NCBI GenBank assembly: GCA_024123955.1
Contig: CP099652.1
Location: forward strand, 2,666,001 to 2,730,000
DNA: 64,000 nucleotides
Source of the DNA: Oxalobacteraceae bacterium OTU3CINTB1
Lineage (GTDB): Bacteria > Pseudomonadota > Gammaproteobacteria > Burkholderiales > Burkholderiaceae_D
Direction: 5' to 3'
Numbering within the stretch: the stretch's first letter is position 1; each line of letters opens with the position of its first letter. Position numbers and translations under genes: made by a program. This document shows positions 12,453-19,888 of this stretch, in pieces. Under the pieces are notes generated by a model. The model was given only the letters and a program-made list of their open reading frames with translations, searched no databases and was not told the DNA's origin.

Positions 12453-12947
12453 ATGAGCTTTGCCACCACCGATTTGTGCGACGACAACTCCAATCTGTTG
12501 GAGGACGGGCGGCTCGCCGTGCTGCCGCCGGTGTTCCGGCACTTCGGCAAGCATGTGCGGTTCTCCGGGCGCGTCACGACCCTGAAGGTGCACGAGGATA
12601 ATGCGCTGGTGCGGGCGACGCTCGAAACGCAAGGTGATGGCAACGTGCTGGTGATCGACGGCGGCGGCAGCCTGCGGCGGGCGCTGGTGGGCGGACAACT
12701 GGGCTTGCTGGCGCAGGATAACGGCTGGGCCGGCATCGTCGTCGACGGCTGCATTCGTGACACCGATGAAATCAACGCCTGCGAGATCGGCGTGCGCGCG
12801 CTCGGCGCCCATCCGCAAAAGAGTAGCAAGAAGGGCGCCGGCGAGCGCAACCTGCGGGTCCACATCGCCGGCGTCGCGGTCAATCCGGGCGACTGGATTT
12901 ATGCCGACGCGGACGGCATCCTGGTGGCGCAGCAAAAACTGGCTTGA
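12453..12947 (+). CDS. rraA: RraA family protein (RNase E regulator / HMG-oxaloacetate aldolase-like)
   Basis: The 164-residue protein spans the whole RraA family: N-terminal [17 protein letters not shown], the [15 protein letters not shown] loop and [12 protein letters not shown]. RraA binds and inhibits RNase E in E. coli. Relatives are divalent-metal 4-hydroxy-4-methyl-2-oxoglutarate/oxaloacetate aldolases using the Arg and Asp of the GCIRD motif, both present here. The two activities cannot be separated from sequence. It lies 37 bases after the MFS gene on the same strand and ends at a bidirectional terminator. Confidence 0.92.
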   Translation: MSFATTDLCDDNSNLLEDGRLAVLPPVFRHFGKHVRFSGRVTTLKVHEDNALVRATLETQGDGNVLVIDGGGSLRRALVGGQLGLLAQDNGWAGIVVDGCIRDTDEINACEIGVRALGAHPQKSSKKGAGERNLRVHIAGVAVNPGDWIYADADGILVAQQKLA

Positions 12948-12974
12948 AAGCGGGGGCGTCGCGCTCTGGACAGG

Positions 12975-13003
12975 CGGAAAAAAAGCCCCGGTCGGGGCTT
13001 TCT
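12975..13003. terminator. Bidirectional intrinsic terminator
   Basis: AAAGCCCC (12982-12989) pairs with GGGGCTTT (12994-13001). The A-run on the left gives a U-tract for leftward transcripts, and a short T-run on the right serves rraA. It sits between convergent rraA and the small gene at 13016. Confidence 0.8.
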
Positions 13004-13015
13004 GCTGGCTCGCGC

Positions 13016-13252
13016 TCAAGCCTTGGGATGGGTCTTCTGCAGGTGCGTGTCCAGATGCTTGCGCAGACGCTGCTGGAAGATGGTGGCGTCGTCGATGGTG
13101 CCCATGTCGTCGTCCACTTCCATCAGGTGTGTCTGATAGCCCTCCGCGAACGAGACGCTAGCCTCGACCTCGCCTTGTTTCTCCGACAGGGAGTGACCCT
13201 GCACGGCACCAAGAATGTTCCCCTGGTCGTCGGTGATAATGGTCATTTTCAT
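13016..13252 (-). CDS. Small hypothetical protein
   Basis: This 78-residue acidic protein starts MKMTIITDDQGNILGAVQGH, a beta-hairpin-like opening, and continues with a helical, charged C-terminal half (FQQRLRKHLDTHL). No signal peptide or membrane segment is present. Its start codon overlaps the stop of the upstream partner (ATGA at 13249-13252), so the two are translated together. I do not recognise the family. Confidence 0.6.
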   Translation of the reverse strand: MKMTIITDDQGNILGAVQGHSLSEKQGEVEASVSFAEGYQTHLMEVDDDMGTIDDATIFQQRLRKHLDTHLQKTHPKA

Positions 13253-13506
13253 ACCATGCCTCCGCCTTGTAAGTTGTGAAAGGCGCCACCGATGCCGCGA
13301 TTGTGTATCTGCACGAAATAGGTGGCGTTGCCGTTGTTTTCCTTGCGCTTGGCCTGCTCGTCGGCGACGTGGACCGCACCCTGGTTGGGTGCTTTCACAT
13401 CGGCCGACGCGAACTGCGTGCCGCGGTCGCCAGGAAAGCTGTAGCTCCAGAACGCCGTTTCCCCCGGCGCCAGGAAGGTCAGCGGGCCTACATTGTTGAA
13501 TGACAT
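13249..13506 (-). CDS. Small hypothetical protein, partner of the gene at 13016
   Basis: This 85-residue protein starts at ATG 13506, preceded by a strong GGAGGAG ribosome site; an upstream in-frame start at 13554 is not needed. It is glycine/asparagine-rich and probably all-beta (FLAPGETAFWSYSFPGDRG, then HVADEQAKRK and TYFVQIHNRG). It could be a small beta-sandwich or lectin-like fold, but that is a guess. It is first in a two-gene unit transcribed leftward to the terminator at 12975. Confidence 0.6.
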   Translation of the reverse strand: MSFNNVGPLTFLAPGETAFWSYSFPGDRGTQFASADVKAPNQGAVHVADEQAKRKENNGNATYFVQIHNRGIGGAFHNLQGGGMV

Positions 13507-13682
13507 GATCTCCTCCAAAAAGTGCGTCGCACCGGCAAATGCCCGAGCGGCCATTCCATCTTAATCACCGCTACCGAGCTCGCTTTGATGCAAACGATGT
13601 GGGGCCTTTTTTGTCCGTGGCGGCTTTCTAGTGGATAATGCGGGATTGTGATGCACCATTTATTTTAGGAAGTCCCCAAGCT

Positions 13683-14612
13683 ATGTTGAGTTACCGCCAC
13701 GGCTTTCACGCTGGCAATCACGCCGATGTATTGAAGCATTTCGTGACCATCCAGCTGATGCAGTATCTGAACCAGAAAGATACCGCGTACAGCTACATCG
13801 ACACGCACTCCGGCGCCGGCGTCTACGCGCTCGACGGCACGTTCGCGTCCAAGAACGCCGAATACGACACCGGCATCGGCCCGCTGTGGGAGCGCACCGA
13901 CCTGCCGGCGCCGCTCAAGGAATACGTCGACCTGATCAAGGCGATGAACCCCAGCGGCAAGATGCGCTACTACCCGGGTTCGCCGTACATCGCCGACCAG
14001 GTCGCCCGCGAGCAAGACCGTCTGCGCCTGTTCGAGCTGCACCCGGCAGATTCGAAACTGCTGGCCGACAATTTCCGCAAGCTCGACGAGCACGCCGCGC
14101 AGCAGGGCATCCGTCCGACCACGCGCGGCAAACGCGTGCTGGTCACCCGTGGCGATGGTTTCCAGGCGCTCAAGGCGCTACTGCCGCCGCCGTCGCGCCG
14201 GGCGCTGGTGCTGATCGACCCGCCGTACGAAGACAAGATGGACTACAAAAAGGTCAAGGACACCTTGGCCGAGGCGCTGGGCCGTTTTCCGACCGGCACT
14301 TACGCGGTCTGGTATCCGCTGCTGCAGCGCATGGAATCGCGCCAGTTCGCCGACAAGCTCAAGCAGTTGCCGTGCAGCGACTGGCTCAACGTCGTACTGA
14401 CCACGCACACGCCGATGCCGGACGGCTTCGGCCTGCACAGCAGCGGCATGTTCATCCTGAATCCGCCTTACACGCTCGAGCCGATGCTCAAGGAAGTGAT
14501 GCCGTGGCTGGTCAAGGCGCTGGCCAAGGACAGCGGCGCCAAATTCACGCTCGAGAGCGGCAAACCGACTTCTACGCGCAACACTCCCGCGCGCCGTCCT
14601 GTTACTCGATAG
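13683..14612 (+). CDS. rlmJ: 23S rRNA (adenine(2030)-N6)-methyltransferase RlmJ
   Basis: RlmJ methylates N6 of A2030 in 23S rRNA using S-adenosylmethionine. The protein begins MLSYRHGFHAGNHADVLKH, the hallmark of the family. It carries the catalytic DPPYE motif near residue 178 (LVLIDPPYEDKMDY) and the LNPPYTLE segment near the C-terminus. At 309 residues it is somewhat longer than E. coli RlmJ (280) because of a basic, probably disordered tail. ATG 13683 is preferred to an upstream in-frame start at 13638 because the conserved sequence begins exactly there. Confidence 0.95.
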   Translation: MLSYRHGFHAGNHADVLKHFVTIQLMQYLNQKDTAYSYIDTHSGAGVYALDGTFASKNAEYDTGIGPLWERTDLPAPLKEYVDLIKAMNPSGKMRYYPGSPYIADQVAREQDRLRLFELHPADSKLLADNFRKLDEHAAQQGIRPTTRGKRVLVTRGDGFQALKALLPPPSRRALVLIDPPYEDKMDYKKVKDTLAEALGRFPTGTYAVWYPLLQRMESRQFADKLKQLPCSDWLNVVLTTHTPMPDGFGLHSSGMFILNPPYTLEPMLKEVMPWLVKALAKDSGAKFTLESGKPTSTRNTPARRPVTR

Positions 14613-14658
14613 AAAAATGTTGTCAAGACGGTAGGTGCGGGGTAGTCTGGCGGTTAGC

Positions 14659-14683
14659 GGGTCGCTCGCTGAGATAGCGACCC
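14659..14683 (+). other. Hairpin in the leader of the EAL/HDOD gene
   Basis: GGGTCGCT and AGCGACCC form an 8-bp stem with a 9-base loop, 30 bases before the ATG at 14713. No T-run follows, so it is not a standard terminator. It could influence RNA stability or translation. Confidence 0.4.
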
Positions 14684-14712
14684 GGATAATGCCATCGCAG
14701 ATTGGGAAATGA

Positions 14713-15981
14713 ATGATGACAGCCCCGGAGCTGCCGACGTCCAAGCTTGCGGACAACTTCTTTCTGGCCCGCCAGCCCATCCTCAACCGGGGGCAGCGGC
14801 TGGTCGGCTATGAACTGCTGTTTCGCGACGCGCACACCAATAACGCCGCCAATATCACCGACCAGGCCGAAGCGACGGCCACAGTGATCGCCCACGCGTC
14901 GGAGCTGGGCATGGGCCACGTGGTCGGCGACCAGATGGCCTTCGTCAACGTCGACGGCGTCGGGCTGATGAGCGATTTCATCCGCTTTCTGCCCAACGAC
15001 AAAGTCATCCTCGAAATCCTCGAAACCGTCAAAGCCACGCCGGACGTGCTCGACCGCATCCGCGAGCTCAAGCAGGCCGGCTTCCGCTTCGCGCTCGACG
15101 ACGTCATCGGCGCGACCGAGGACGTGAAACAGTTGCAGGCGTTGTGCGACGTCATCAAGGTCGACATCCAGGACATGCAGCCCGGCACCTTGCCGGCGCT
15201 GGCCCGCGTGCTGAAGAACCCCAAGCAAAAGCTGCTGGCCGAAAAGGTCGAAACGGTCCAGGAATTCCGTCAGTGCATGGATCTCGGCTTCGAGTATTTC
15301 CAGGGATATTATTTCGCCCGTCCGGTGATCTTGAGCGGAAAGAAGATCTCGCCGTCGCAGCGCAGCGTGCTGCATCTGCTGGAGCTGCTCGATGCCGATG
15401 CCAGCAGCCACGAGATCGAAAGCAGCGTCAAGCACGACGCCTTGATCACGTTGAATTTGCTGCGGCTGGTGAACACGCCGGCGGTCGGCACGCGTTACCG
15501 CATTAATTCCGTGGGGCACGCGCTGATGGTGCTGGGCCGGCGCCAGCTCAAGCGCTGGCTGCAGATTTTGCTGTATGTGAAGGGGGCGGGGGCGCAGGAG
15601 TTCACGTCGCCGTTGCTGCAGCTAGCCACCACGCGCGGCAAGACGCTCGAGCTGATGGTCGAGCATTTGCGGCCGGGGCAGCGGGTCAGCGCCGATATCG
15701 GCTTCACTGTGGGCGTGATGTCGTTGATGGACACCTTGTTCTCGATCCAGATGCGCGACGTGCTCGAGAGCGTGAACGTGCTCGACGAGGTGAGGGCGGC
15801 GCTGCTGCATCGCGGCGGCGACTACGGCAGCATGCTCAGCCTGATCGAGCACATCGAGCACGGGCGGGAAGGGCAGGTGCTGGCGCAGATGCTGAGCCAG
15901 ATGTCGCTCAGGCCGTCCGATCTGTACGCGATACAGCTGGCCGCGATCGAGTGGGTGACGGAATATACGCGCGGGTTTTAG
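14713..15981 (+). CDS. EAL and HDOD domain signalling protein (YuxH-like)
   Basis: The protein (422 residues) has an N-terminal EAL-type domain (FFLARQPILNRGQRLVGYEL, then ILEILETV, FALDDVIGA, IKVDIQ, LLAEKVET) and a C-terminal HDOD domain (NLLRLVNTPAVG, INSVGHALMVLGRRQLKRWL). EAL domains cleave cyclic di-GMP. Here the signature EAL is YELLFR and the DDFG loop is DDVIGA, so catalysis is doubtful and the domain may only bind the nucleotide or a partner. HDOD domains act as non-catalytic signalling modules. Two adjacent ATGs (14713, 14716) could start it. It is followed by a single palindromic repeat unit. Confidence 0.9.
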   Translation: MMTAPELPTSKLADNFFLARQPILNRGQRLVGYELLFRDAHTNNAANITDQAEATATVIAHASELGMGHVVGDQMAFVNVDGVGLMSDFIRFLPNDKVILEILETVKATPDVLDRIRELKQAGFRFALDDVIGATEDVKQLQALCDVIKVDIQDMQPGTLPALARVLKNPKQKLLAEKVETVQEFRQCMDLGFEYFQGYYFARPVILSGKKISPSQRSVLHLLELLDADASSHEIESSVKHDALITLNLLRLVNTPAVGTRYRINSVGHALMVLGRRQLKRWLQILLYVKGAGAQEFTSPLLQLATTRGKTLELMVEHLRPGQRVSADIGFTVGVMSLMDTLFSIQMRDVLESVNVLDEVRAALLHRGGDYGSMLSLIEHIEHGREGQVLAQMLSQMSLRPSDLYAIQLAAIEWVTEYTRGF

Positions 15982-16014
15982 CTGTGGCCACTTCGGCTAC
16001 CTGGACCACTAAAA

Positions 16015-16052
16015 CACGTAGGGCGGATTAGGCGGAACGCCGTAATCCGCCA
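16015..16052 (+). repeat. Single palindromic repeat unit, left half of a split pair
   Basis: CACGTAGGGCGGATTA followed by TAATCCGCC matches one unit of the family. Its usual mirror partner is not 30 bases away but at 16748-16780, about 700 bases downstream and in the expected facing orientation. Confidence 0.8.
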
Positions 16053-16072
16053 TGGCGTGCGCCGCCAGCGAT

Positions 16073-16504
16073 GGGGTCAAGTCTAACATTCGTACACGAG
16101 CTGATCACTAAGGAGGCGGTGTTGAGCAGAAAGGTATTGCGCATCAAGATGGTAGTACTGGCGTGCGTGGCCGCCGCCGCGCTGACCTATTGTTCACTGC
16201 TCGTGCCCGGACGCGTCAGCGCGGTCTGCTCCAACCTGGGCACGCCAGTCTATTGTCCTGTGATCGCGTATGGCTTTCCGCTACCGTTTGTCGCCGACAG
16301 TAGGGTGACGTCACCGGTCGGCTCGGTAGCAAGGGATCCCTTGTCATTGCTGGTCGGTCAGGATGAGGTTTTGTGGCCCCAACTCGCTCTCACCGCATTG
16401 TTTTGGCTGCTCGGGGTGGTGATTGGCAGCTTGATCTGGCTGCGGAGGGGCGGAGCGATACCTCGTAAATGTTGAGGGCGTCTCCGAATGTCAGACTTGA
16501 CCCC
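16073..16504. mobile_element. Candidate cassette bounded by 20-bp inverted repeats
   Basis: GGGGTCAAGTCTAACATTCG (16073-16092) is matched by the reverse complement of 16485-16504 (GGGGTCAAGTCTGACATTCG), 19 of 20 identical. The 432-bp segment between carries one small membrane-protein gene and no transposase. Termini of this kind recall REP-type ends mobilised in trans by Y1 (RAYT) transposases, which is an inference. It lies between the two halves of a palindromic repeat pair. Confidence 0.5.
16122..16475 (+). CDS. Small membrane protein inside the inverted-repeat cassette
   Basis: The start is taken as TTG 16122, because AAGGAGG (16110-16116) is 5 bases before it; a GTG at 16119 is too close. 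The 117-residue product has one hydrophobic segment near the N-terminus (VVLACVAAAALTYCSLLVPG), a short exposed loop with two cysteines (VCSNLG, VYCPV), and a second hydrophobic segment near the C-terminus (LALTALFWLLGVVIGSLIWL). It ends in a basic tail. Two membrane spans with the loop outside is the likely layout. I do not recognise the family; there is no obvious partner. Confidence 0.55.
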   Translation: MSRKVLRIKMVVLACVAAAALTYCSLLVPGRVSAVCSNLGTPVYCPVIAYGFPLPFVADSRVTSPVGSVARDPLSLLVGQDEVLWPQLALTALFWLLGVVIGSLIWLRRGGAIPRKC

Positions 16505-16505
16505 G

Positions 16506-16655
16506 TGCTCGGGTTGGAGCGCTTGGGAGGACAATAAAACTTTCTATCTGCAGGGGCCTGCGGGGTCACATGTGGACGCCCAAGGAGGTGGGCTCATCGG
16601 CGGTGTGGTCCTGCGCATGGCGTGGAATGACAAACTGATTATCGGCTGCAGGTAA
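16506..16655 (+). pseudogene. 3' stump of an unidentified gene
   Basis: An open frame without a start codon begins right at the right-hand inverted repeat and ends at TAA 16653. The about 49 residues (WSAWEDNKTFYLQGPAG... VVLRMAWNDKLIIGCR) read like a true protein C-terminus with the conserved 'AWND-IIG' ending seen in small lipoprotein-like proteins. The upstream part is missing, which fits truncation by the cassette. Identity unknown. Confidence 0.4.
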
Positions 16656-16747
16656 AAGAAGCAGCTCAAGCGTGGAATGAGTTATGAGTTGCGGTCGGTT
16701 CGCTATCGTGGAGGGGCTGGCGTGGTGATTCGCTGACACACATGCGT

Positions 16748-16780
16748 GGCGGATTACGCTTCGCTAATCCGTCCTACGTG
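16748..16780 (-). repeat. Single palindromic repeat unit, right half of a split pair
   Basis: GGCGGATTACG...CTAATCCGTCCTACGTG matches the family with one change (GTCC for GCCC). It faces the unit at 16015 across about 700 bases. Read leftward it supplies the last codons and the stop of the antitoxin gene at 16754. Confidence 0.8.
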
Positions 16781-17317
16781 TTTCCCTAATTTGGCTTGGC
16801 TTCGTTTGGACGCTGGTTTGGACGGAACGACCGCTCTTCTGGCCGGAGCGGCTTTTGCGGTTGCTGTCTGGCCGACAGCAGCTTTTGCGGAAATTTTTTT
16901 GGCTGAAGATGCCGCAGGCTTTGCGGCGTCGGCAATGCTTGTTGCAGTAATGGCAGGCGCGTTTAAATCATCGGCGGTCTCGCTTGCATCGGTCCACGGA
17001 AGGAAGTTTGGCAGATCGATACGGGCTCCGTTTTTCGCGACAACCGATAGCTCAAGCGTCATTCCGAGGGATTTTAAAAATCGGCGTAATGTGGAGACGT
17101 AAGTATCCGCACGGTTTTCGAGTTGCGAAACGGCGTTCTGGTTGATGCCTAGCTTTTTTGCCACCTCAGCCTGAGTTTTTCCCACGGCTTTACGAAAATC
17201 GGCGAGAGTAGCGGCGTAGGTCAGCATTTCTGCGATCTTTTTGTTGGAAAGATCGGCAATTTTGGCTTGACGGTCCGCCGGTAGGCTTTGGATGACGTCC
17301 TCTATATTTCTGCCCAT
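16754..17317 (-). CDS. XRE-family antitoxin (HigA-type)
   Basis: The 187-residue protein has a helix-turn-helix core near residues 37-85 (LADFRKAVGKTQAEVAKKLG, INQNAVSQLENRADTYVSTL) typical of XRE regulators and HigA-type antitoxins, which bind and neutralise a partner toxin and repress their own operon. An AGGAGA site precedes ATG 17317. It lies 9 bases after the toxin frame at 17327. The C-terminal 70 residues are a low-complexity Ala/Lys/Pro tail. Its last residues (KHVGRISEA) and stop are encoded by a palindromic repeat unit, so the original C-terminus was probably replaced. Confidence 0.85.
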   Translation of the reverse strand: MGRNIEDVIQSLPADRQAKIADLSNKKIAEMLTYAATLADFRKAVGKTQAEVAKKLGINQNAVSQLENRADTYVSTLRRFLKSLGMTLELSVVAKNGARIDLPNFLPWTDASETADDLNAPAITATSIADAAKPAASSAKKISAKAAVGQTATAKAAPARRAVVPSKPASKRSQAKLGKHVGRISEA

Positions 17318-17326
17318 GTCTATCTC

Positions 17327-17557
17327 CTATTTCTTCCTCTTTGCGGATTTGGTTTTTGCTTTTGCAGTCTCGGCAACCCTTAGCCGTTCCAAATGTTGGT
17401 CATAGCGTTTATTTGCCTTTCTTAATAAATCCTTGTAAAACTTATTTTCATCGACCCCTTGCTTGTCGGCTGCCACCAAGATGATGGCGTTCCGATCATC
17501 GAATTCGGAATCGAACTCGTCGTGGAACGATACGTTCCATACTTTAGATTCGGCCAA
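17327..17557 (-). CDS. HigB/Gp49-like toxin with internal deletion
   Basis: Intact relatives are about 110-120 residue ribosome-dependent mRNA interferases of the RelE fold. This frame keeps the first strand/helix (WNVSFHDEFDSEFD) and the C-terminal part (AIILVAADKQGV, FYKDLLRKANKRYDQHLERL) but joins them directly. That loses about 55 residues in the middle, including the usual catalytic strand region. The junction is near 17493-17501. The start is a TTG at 17557 with GGAGA upstream. The tail is lysine-rich. The product (76 residues) is unlikely to be toxic but might still bind the antitoxin. Confidence 0.7.
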   Translation of the reverse strand: MAESKVWNVSFHDEFDSEFDDRNAIILVAADKQGVDENKFYKDLLRKANKRYDQHLERLRVAETAKAKTKSAKRKK

Positions 17558-17569
17558 TTATCATCTCCG

Positions 17570-17581
17570 CGTGATATCACG
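17570..17581. promoter_or_regulatory. Perfect palindrome upstream of the HigBA-type operon
   Basis: CGTGATATCACG is a 12-bp perfect palindrome, 12 bases before the toxin start codon. HigA-type antitoxins repress their own promoter through such sites, so this is the natural operator candidate. Confidence 0.5.
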
Positions 17582-17674
17582 TCAAGCTGATTTTCTGGTG
17601 TCGGTGTTGGCTGTTCCATTTCGGCCGCCCCATGCTTCGCCAGCTATTTCATTGTCCTTACCTGCCGCATTTAG

Positions 17675-18400
17675 TTATTGCGCCAGCAGCAGGAACACCG
17701 TCGGTTTCTTGTGGAAGTCCGGCGCCTTGGCGCTTTTCCATTGCGCGGCCGCCATCGTGCGTATCGTTTCCGATGCCAGGCTTAGATCCGTTGCCACGCA
17801 GACCAAAGTCGATGGTGAGCACGCTGCCACCAGCGCTTCCAGCATCGCCGCGTTGCGGTACGGCGTTTCGATAAACAGCTGCGTTTGCTTTTCCTTGCGC
17901 GAACGGCTCTCCAGCTCTTTGATGCGCGTGGCGCGCTGCGCGGCGTCGGTCGGCAGATAGCCGTTGAACGCGAAGCTCTGTCCGTTCAGGCCGCTCGCCA
18001 TTACTGCCAGCAGCAGCGACGACGGCCCCACCAGCGGGCGCACCGGAATATTGTGCTGATGCGCCAGCCGCACCAGGTCGGCGCCGGGATCGGCCACCGC
18101 CGGCACGCCGGCCTCGGACACCAGTCCGCCATCGCGGCCCGCCAGCAGCGGCGCCAGCAGGCCGGCCAGCGCGGCCGCCGGCGTGTTGACGTTCAACTCG
18201 GAGATGGTGATTTCCTGCAGCGGCTTGGCCAGCGGGTGGTTGGCGTTGACCAGCTTGAGGAAGGCGCGCGCGGTCTTGGCGTTCTCCGCCACGAAGTAAT
18301 CCAGTTGCGAGGTGATCTGCTGCACCTGTTCGGGCAGGACGGAGGAGAGCGCTTCAGTCTCGCCCAAGGTATTCGGTATTAAAAAGAGGGTGCCGGGCAT
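17675..18400 (-). CDS. SAM-dependent methyltransferase, RsmI/tetrapyrrole-methylase fold
   Basis: The 241-residue protein starts PGTLFLIPNTLGE and contains LVSEAGVPAVADPGADLV, the variant of the RsmI SDAGTPAISDPG loop, followed by VRPLVGPSSLLLAVMASGLNG. RsmI 2'-O-methylates C1402 of 16S rRNA; this shorter paralogue is common in betaproteobacteria and its substrate is not established. It ends before the HigBA-type module and lies 6 bases downstream of maf on the same strand, so the two are probably co-transcribed. Confidence 0.88.
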   Translation of the reverse strand: MPGTLFLIPNTLGETEALSSVLPEQVQQITSQLDYFVAENAKTARAFLKLVNANHPLAKPLQEITISELNVNTPAAALAGLLAPLLAGRDGGLVSEAGVPAVADPGADLVRLAHQHNIPVRPLVGPSSLLLAVMASGLNGQSFAFNGYLPTDAAQRATRIKELESRSRKEKQTQLFIETPYRNAAMLEALVAACSPSTLVCVATDLSLASETIRTMAAAQWKSAKAPDFHKKPTVFLLLAQ

Positions 18401-18406
18401 ATCAAT

Positions 18407-19048
18407 CTAGGTGTTGTGTGATGAAGTGTTGAAAAAGGAGACGCCAATCTTGCGCAGCATGCCTGTCAGCGCGATCAAAGGCAAGCCGGTGAGGGCGGTC
18501 GGGTCGCTGCTGTCGATGCGTTCGAGGATGGCGATGCCGAGCGCTTCGTTCTTGGCGCTGCCGGCGCAGTCGTACGGCTGTTCGATGCGCAGGTAGGCGT
18601 CCAGCTCGGCGTCGGGCAGGTCGCGGAATTTGACGACGGTGCGGATGTCCTCCACTTGCGCGGCGGCGGCAGGATCGCCCACGCGGCCGTCCCAGACGCA
18701 CAGCGCGGTGTGGAACACCACCTCACGGCCGCGCATCTTTTGCAACTGCGCCAGCGCGTTGGCGTGGTTGCCCGGCTTGCCAATCTGCTCGTCGTCCAGC
18801 GTGGCGACCTGGTCGGAGCCGATGACGATACAGCCCGGCAGTTTGGCGGCCACGGCGGCCGCCTTTTCGCGTGCCAGGCGCAGCGCCGTGGCGCTCGGGG
18901 TTTCGCCGGCGGCGGGCGCCTCGTCGATGTCGGGCACGGCAACCTCGAACGGCAGTTGTAGCCGTGATAATAATTCCTTGCGATAGGCCGAACTGGAGGC
19001 CAAAACGAGCCGTTGTGCGGCGATTTGAGCGGTTGCGCTTGATGTCAT
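18407..19048 (-). CDS. Maf family nucleotide pyrophosphatase (YceF-like)
   Basis: Maf proteins hydrolyse non-canonical nucleotides; the YceF branch prefers 7-methyl-GTP. The 213-residue protein has the signature LVLASSSAYRKELLSRL at the N-terminus, IGSDQVATLDDEQIGKPG in the middle and the AGSAKNEALGI segment that replaces the usual AGAF. It is divergent from yceD-rpmF-plsX, a very common arrangement in this order. The subgroup choice (YceF rather than YhdE) follows from this neighbourhood and the QIGKPG motif. Confidence 0.9.
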   Translation of the reverse strand: MTSSATAQIAAQRLVLASSSAYRKELLSRLQLPFEVAVPDIDEAPAAGETPSATALRLAREKAAAVAAKLPGCIVIGSDQVATLDDEQIGKPGNHANALAQLQKMRGREVVFHTALCVWDGRVGDPAAAAQVEDIRTVVKFRDLPDAELDAYLRIEQPYDCAGSAKNEALGIAILERIDSSDPTALTGLPLIALTGMLRKIGVSFFNTSSHNT

Positions 19049-19184
19049 AGGGGGAATGTTATATGCTCTGTCGCCGGCTTGAACAGCGACGGAAAAAGAC
19101 GAAAAACAGGAAAAAGCCGCGCAGGCTTTGACTTGGTGCCGAAAACCCTGTTATTATCGCAGGTTTTCCGGGGAATTTTCTGTA

Positions 19185-19682
19185 ATGAATGCTATTGTCA
19201 TCGACGCTTTTGAGTTCTGTCGGAGCAACGGCAGCCAGCAAGGCGTGACGCCTGTTGCTGAAATGACCCGCCTGACCAAGGATTGTGCCGATACCTCGGG
19301 CACTATCACCTGGAAGGTCGAAGGAGGCACCGGCAAGATGGGCTTCCCGCAGTTGAAGCTGTCGGTCGCCGGCACCGTGCAATTGGTCTGCCAGCGCTGC
19401 CTGACCCCATACGCTCACACCATCGATTCGTCGACGCTGTTGATGCTGGGTAAGGACGATCAGCAGGCGGATGAAATCGAAGAAATGATCGACGACGAAA
19501 CGATCGACGTGATCGTCGGTAGCCGCACCATGGCGGTGGCGGATCTGGTGGAAGACGAAGCGCTGCTGGCCCTGCCGCATACGCCGAAACATGATGTCTG
19601 CCCCGACAACGCCCTGCTGGACAAGGCGAAGAGCGAGAAGATCTCGCCGTTCGACGCCCTCAAGGGCCTCAAATCCGAATAA
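19185..19682 (+). CDS. yceD: YceD/DUF177 family protein
   Basis: This 165-residue protein belongs to the DUF177/YceD family always found before rpmF. The core LVCQRCLTPYAHTID and the late VCPDN, with three cysteines, are family hallmarks and could bind a metal. Related plastid proteins help 23S rRNA accumulation, so a role in ribosome assembly is likely but unproven here. ATG 19185 matches the family start (MNAIVIDAFEFCRS). It is the first gene of the yceD-rpmF-plsX-fab series. Confidence 0.9.
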   Translation: MNAIVIDAFEFCRSNGSQQGVTPVAEMTRLTKDCADTSGTITWKVEGGTGKMGFPQLKLSVAGTVQLVCQRCLTPYAHTIDSSTLLMLGKDDQQADEIEEMIDDETIDVIVGSRTMAVADLVEDEALLALPHTPKHDVCPDNALLDKAKSEKISPFDALKGLKSE

Positions 19683-19687
19683 GTACC

Positions 19688-19714
19688 GAACAAGTAGTAC
19701 AGAACAAGTAGTAC
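19688..19714 (+). repeat. Tandem 13-bp direct repeat behind yceD
   Basis: GAACAAGTAGTAC occurs twice (19688-19700 and 19702-19714) in the 206-bp gap between yceD and rpmF. The gap also holds TTAAAAT just before rpmF, a probable -10 element at about 19854. Confidence 0.55.
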
Positions 19715-19888
19715 GTAAAGTACGTGCCACGCACGTGTTGTAGTCGAGTATGGCAAGTCAGTAGGGCAATGTAGTAAATCTCAGTTTAACTATGCCGGTT
19801 CCGTTTTGCCGGCAGGATACTCGATTCGCATGTATTTGCTGGTCGAATGTGTTAAAATTTTAGAACTTATGTATTAGGAGTCATTAAC

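Noticed and set aside
14659..14683. Hairpin before the EAL/HDOD gene as a cyclic di-GMP riboswitch
   Set aside because: It is a single short stem without the multi-helix layout or conserved bases of either known class.
16071..16121. Upstream start of the small membrane protein inside the inverted repeat
   Set aside because: The added residues come from the terminal repeat, and the ribosome site points to TTG 16122.
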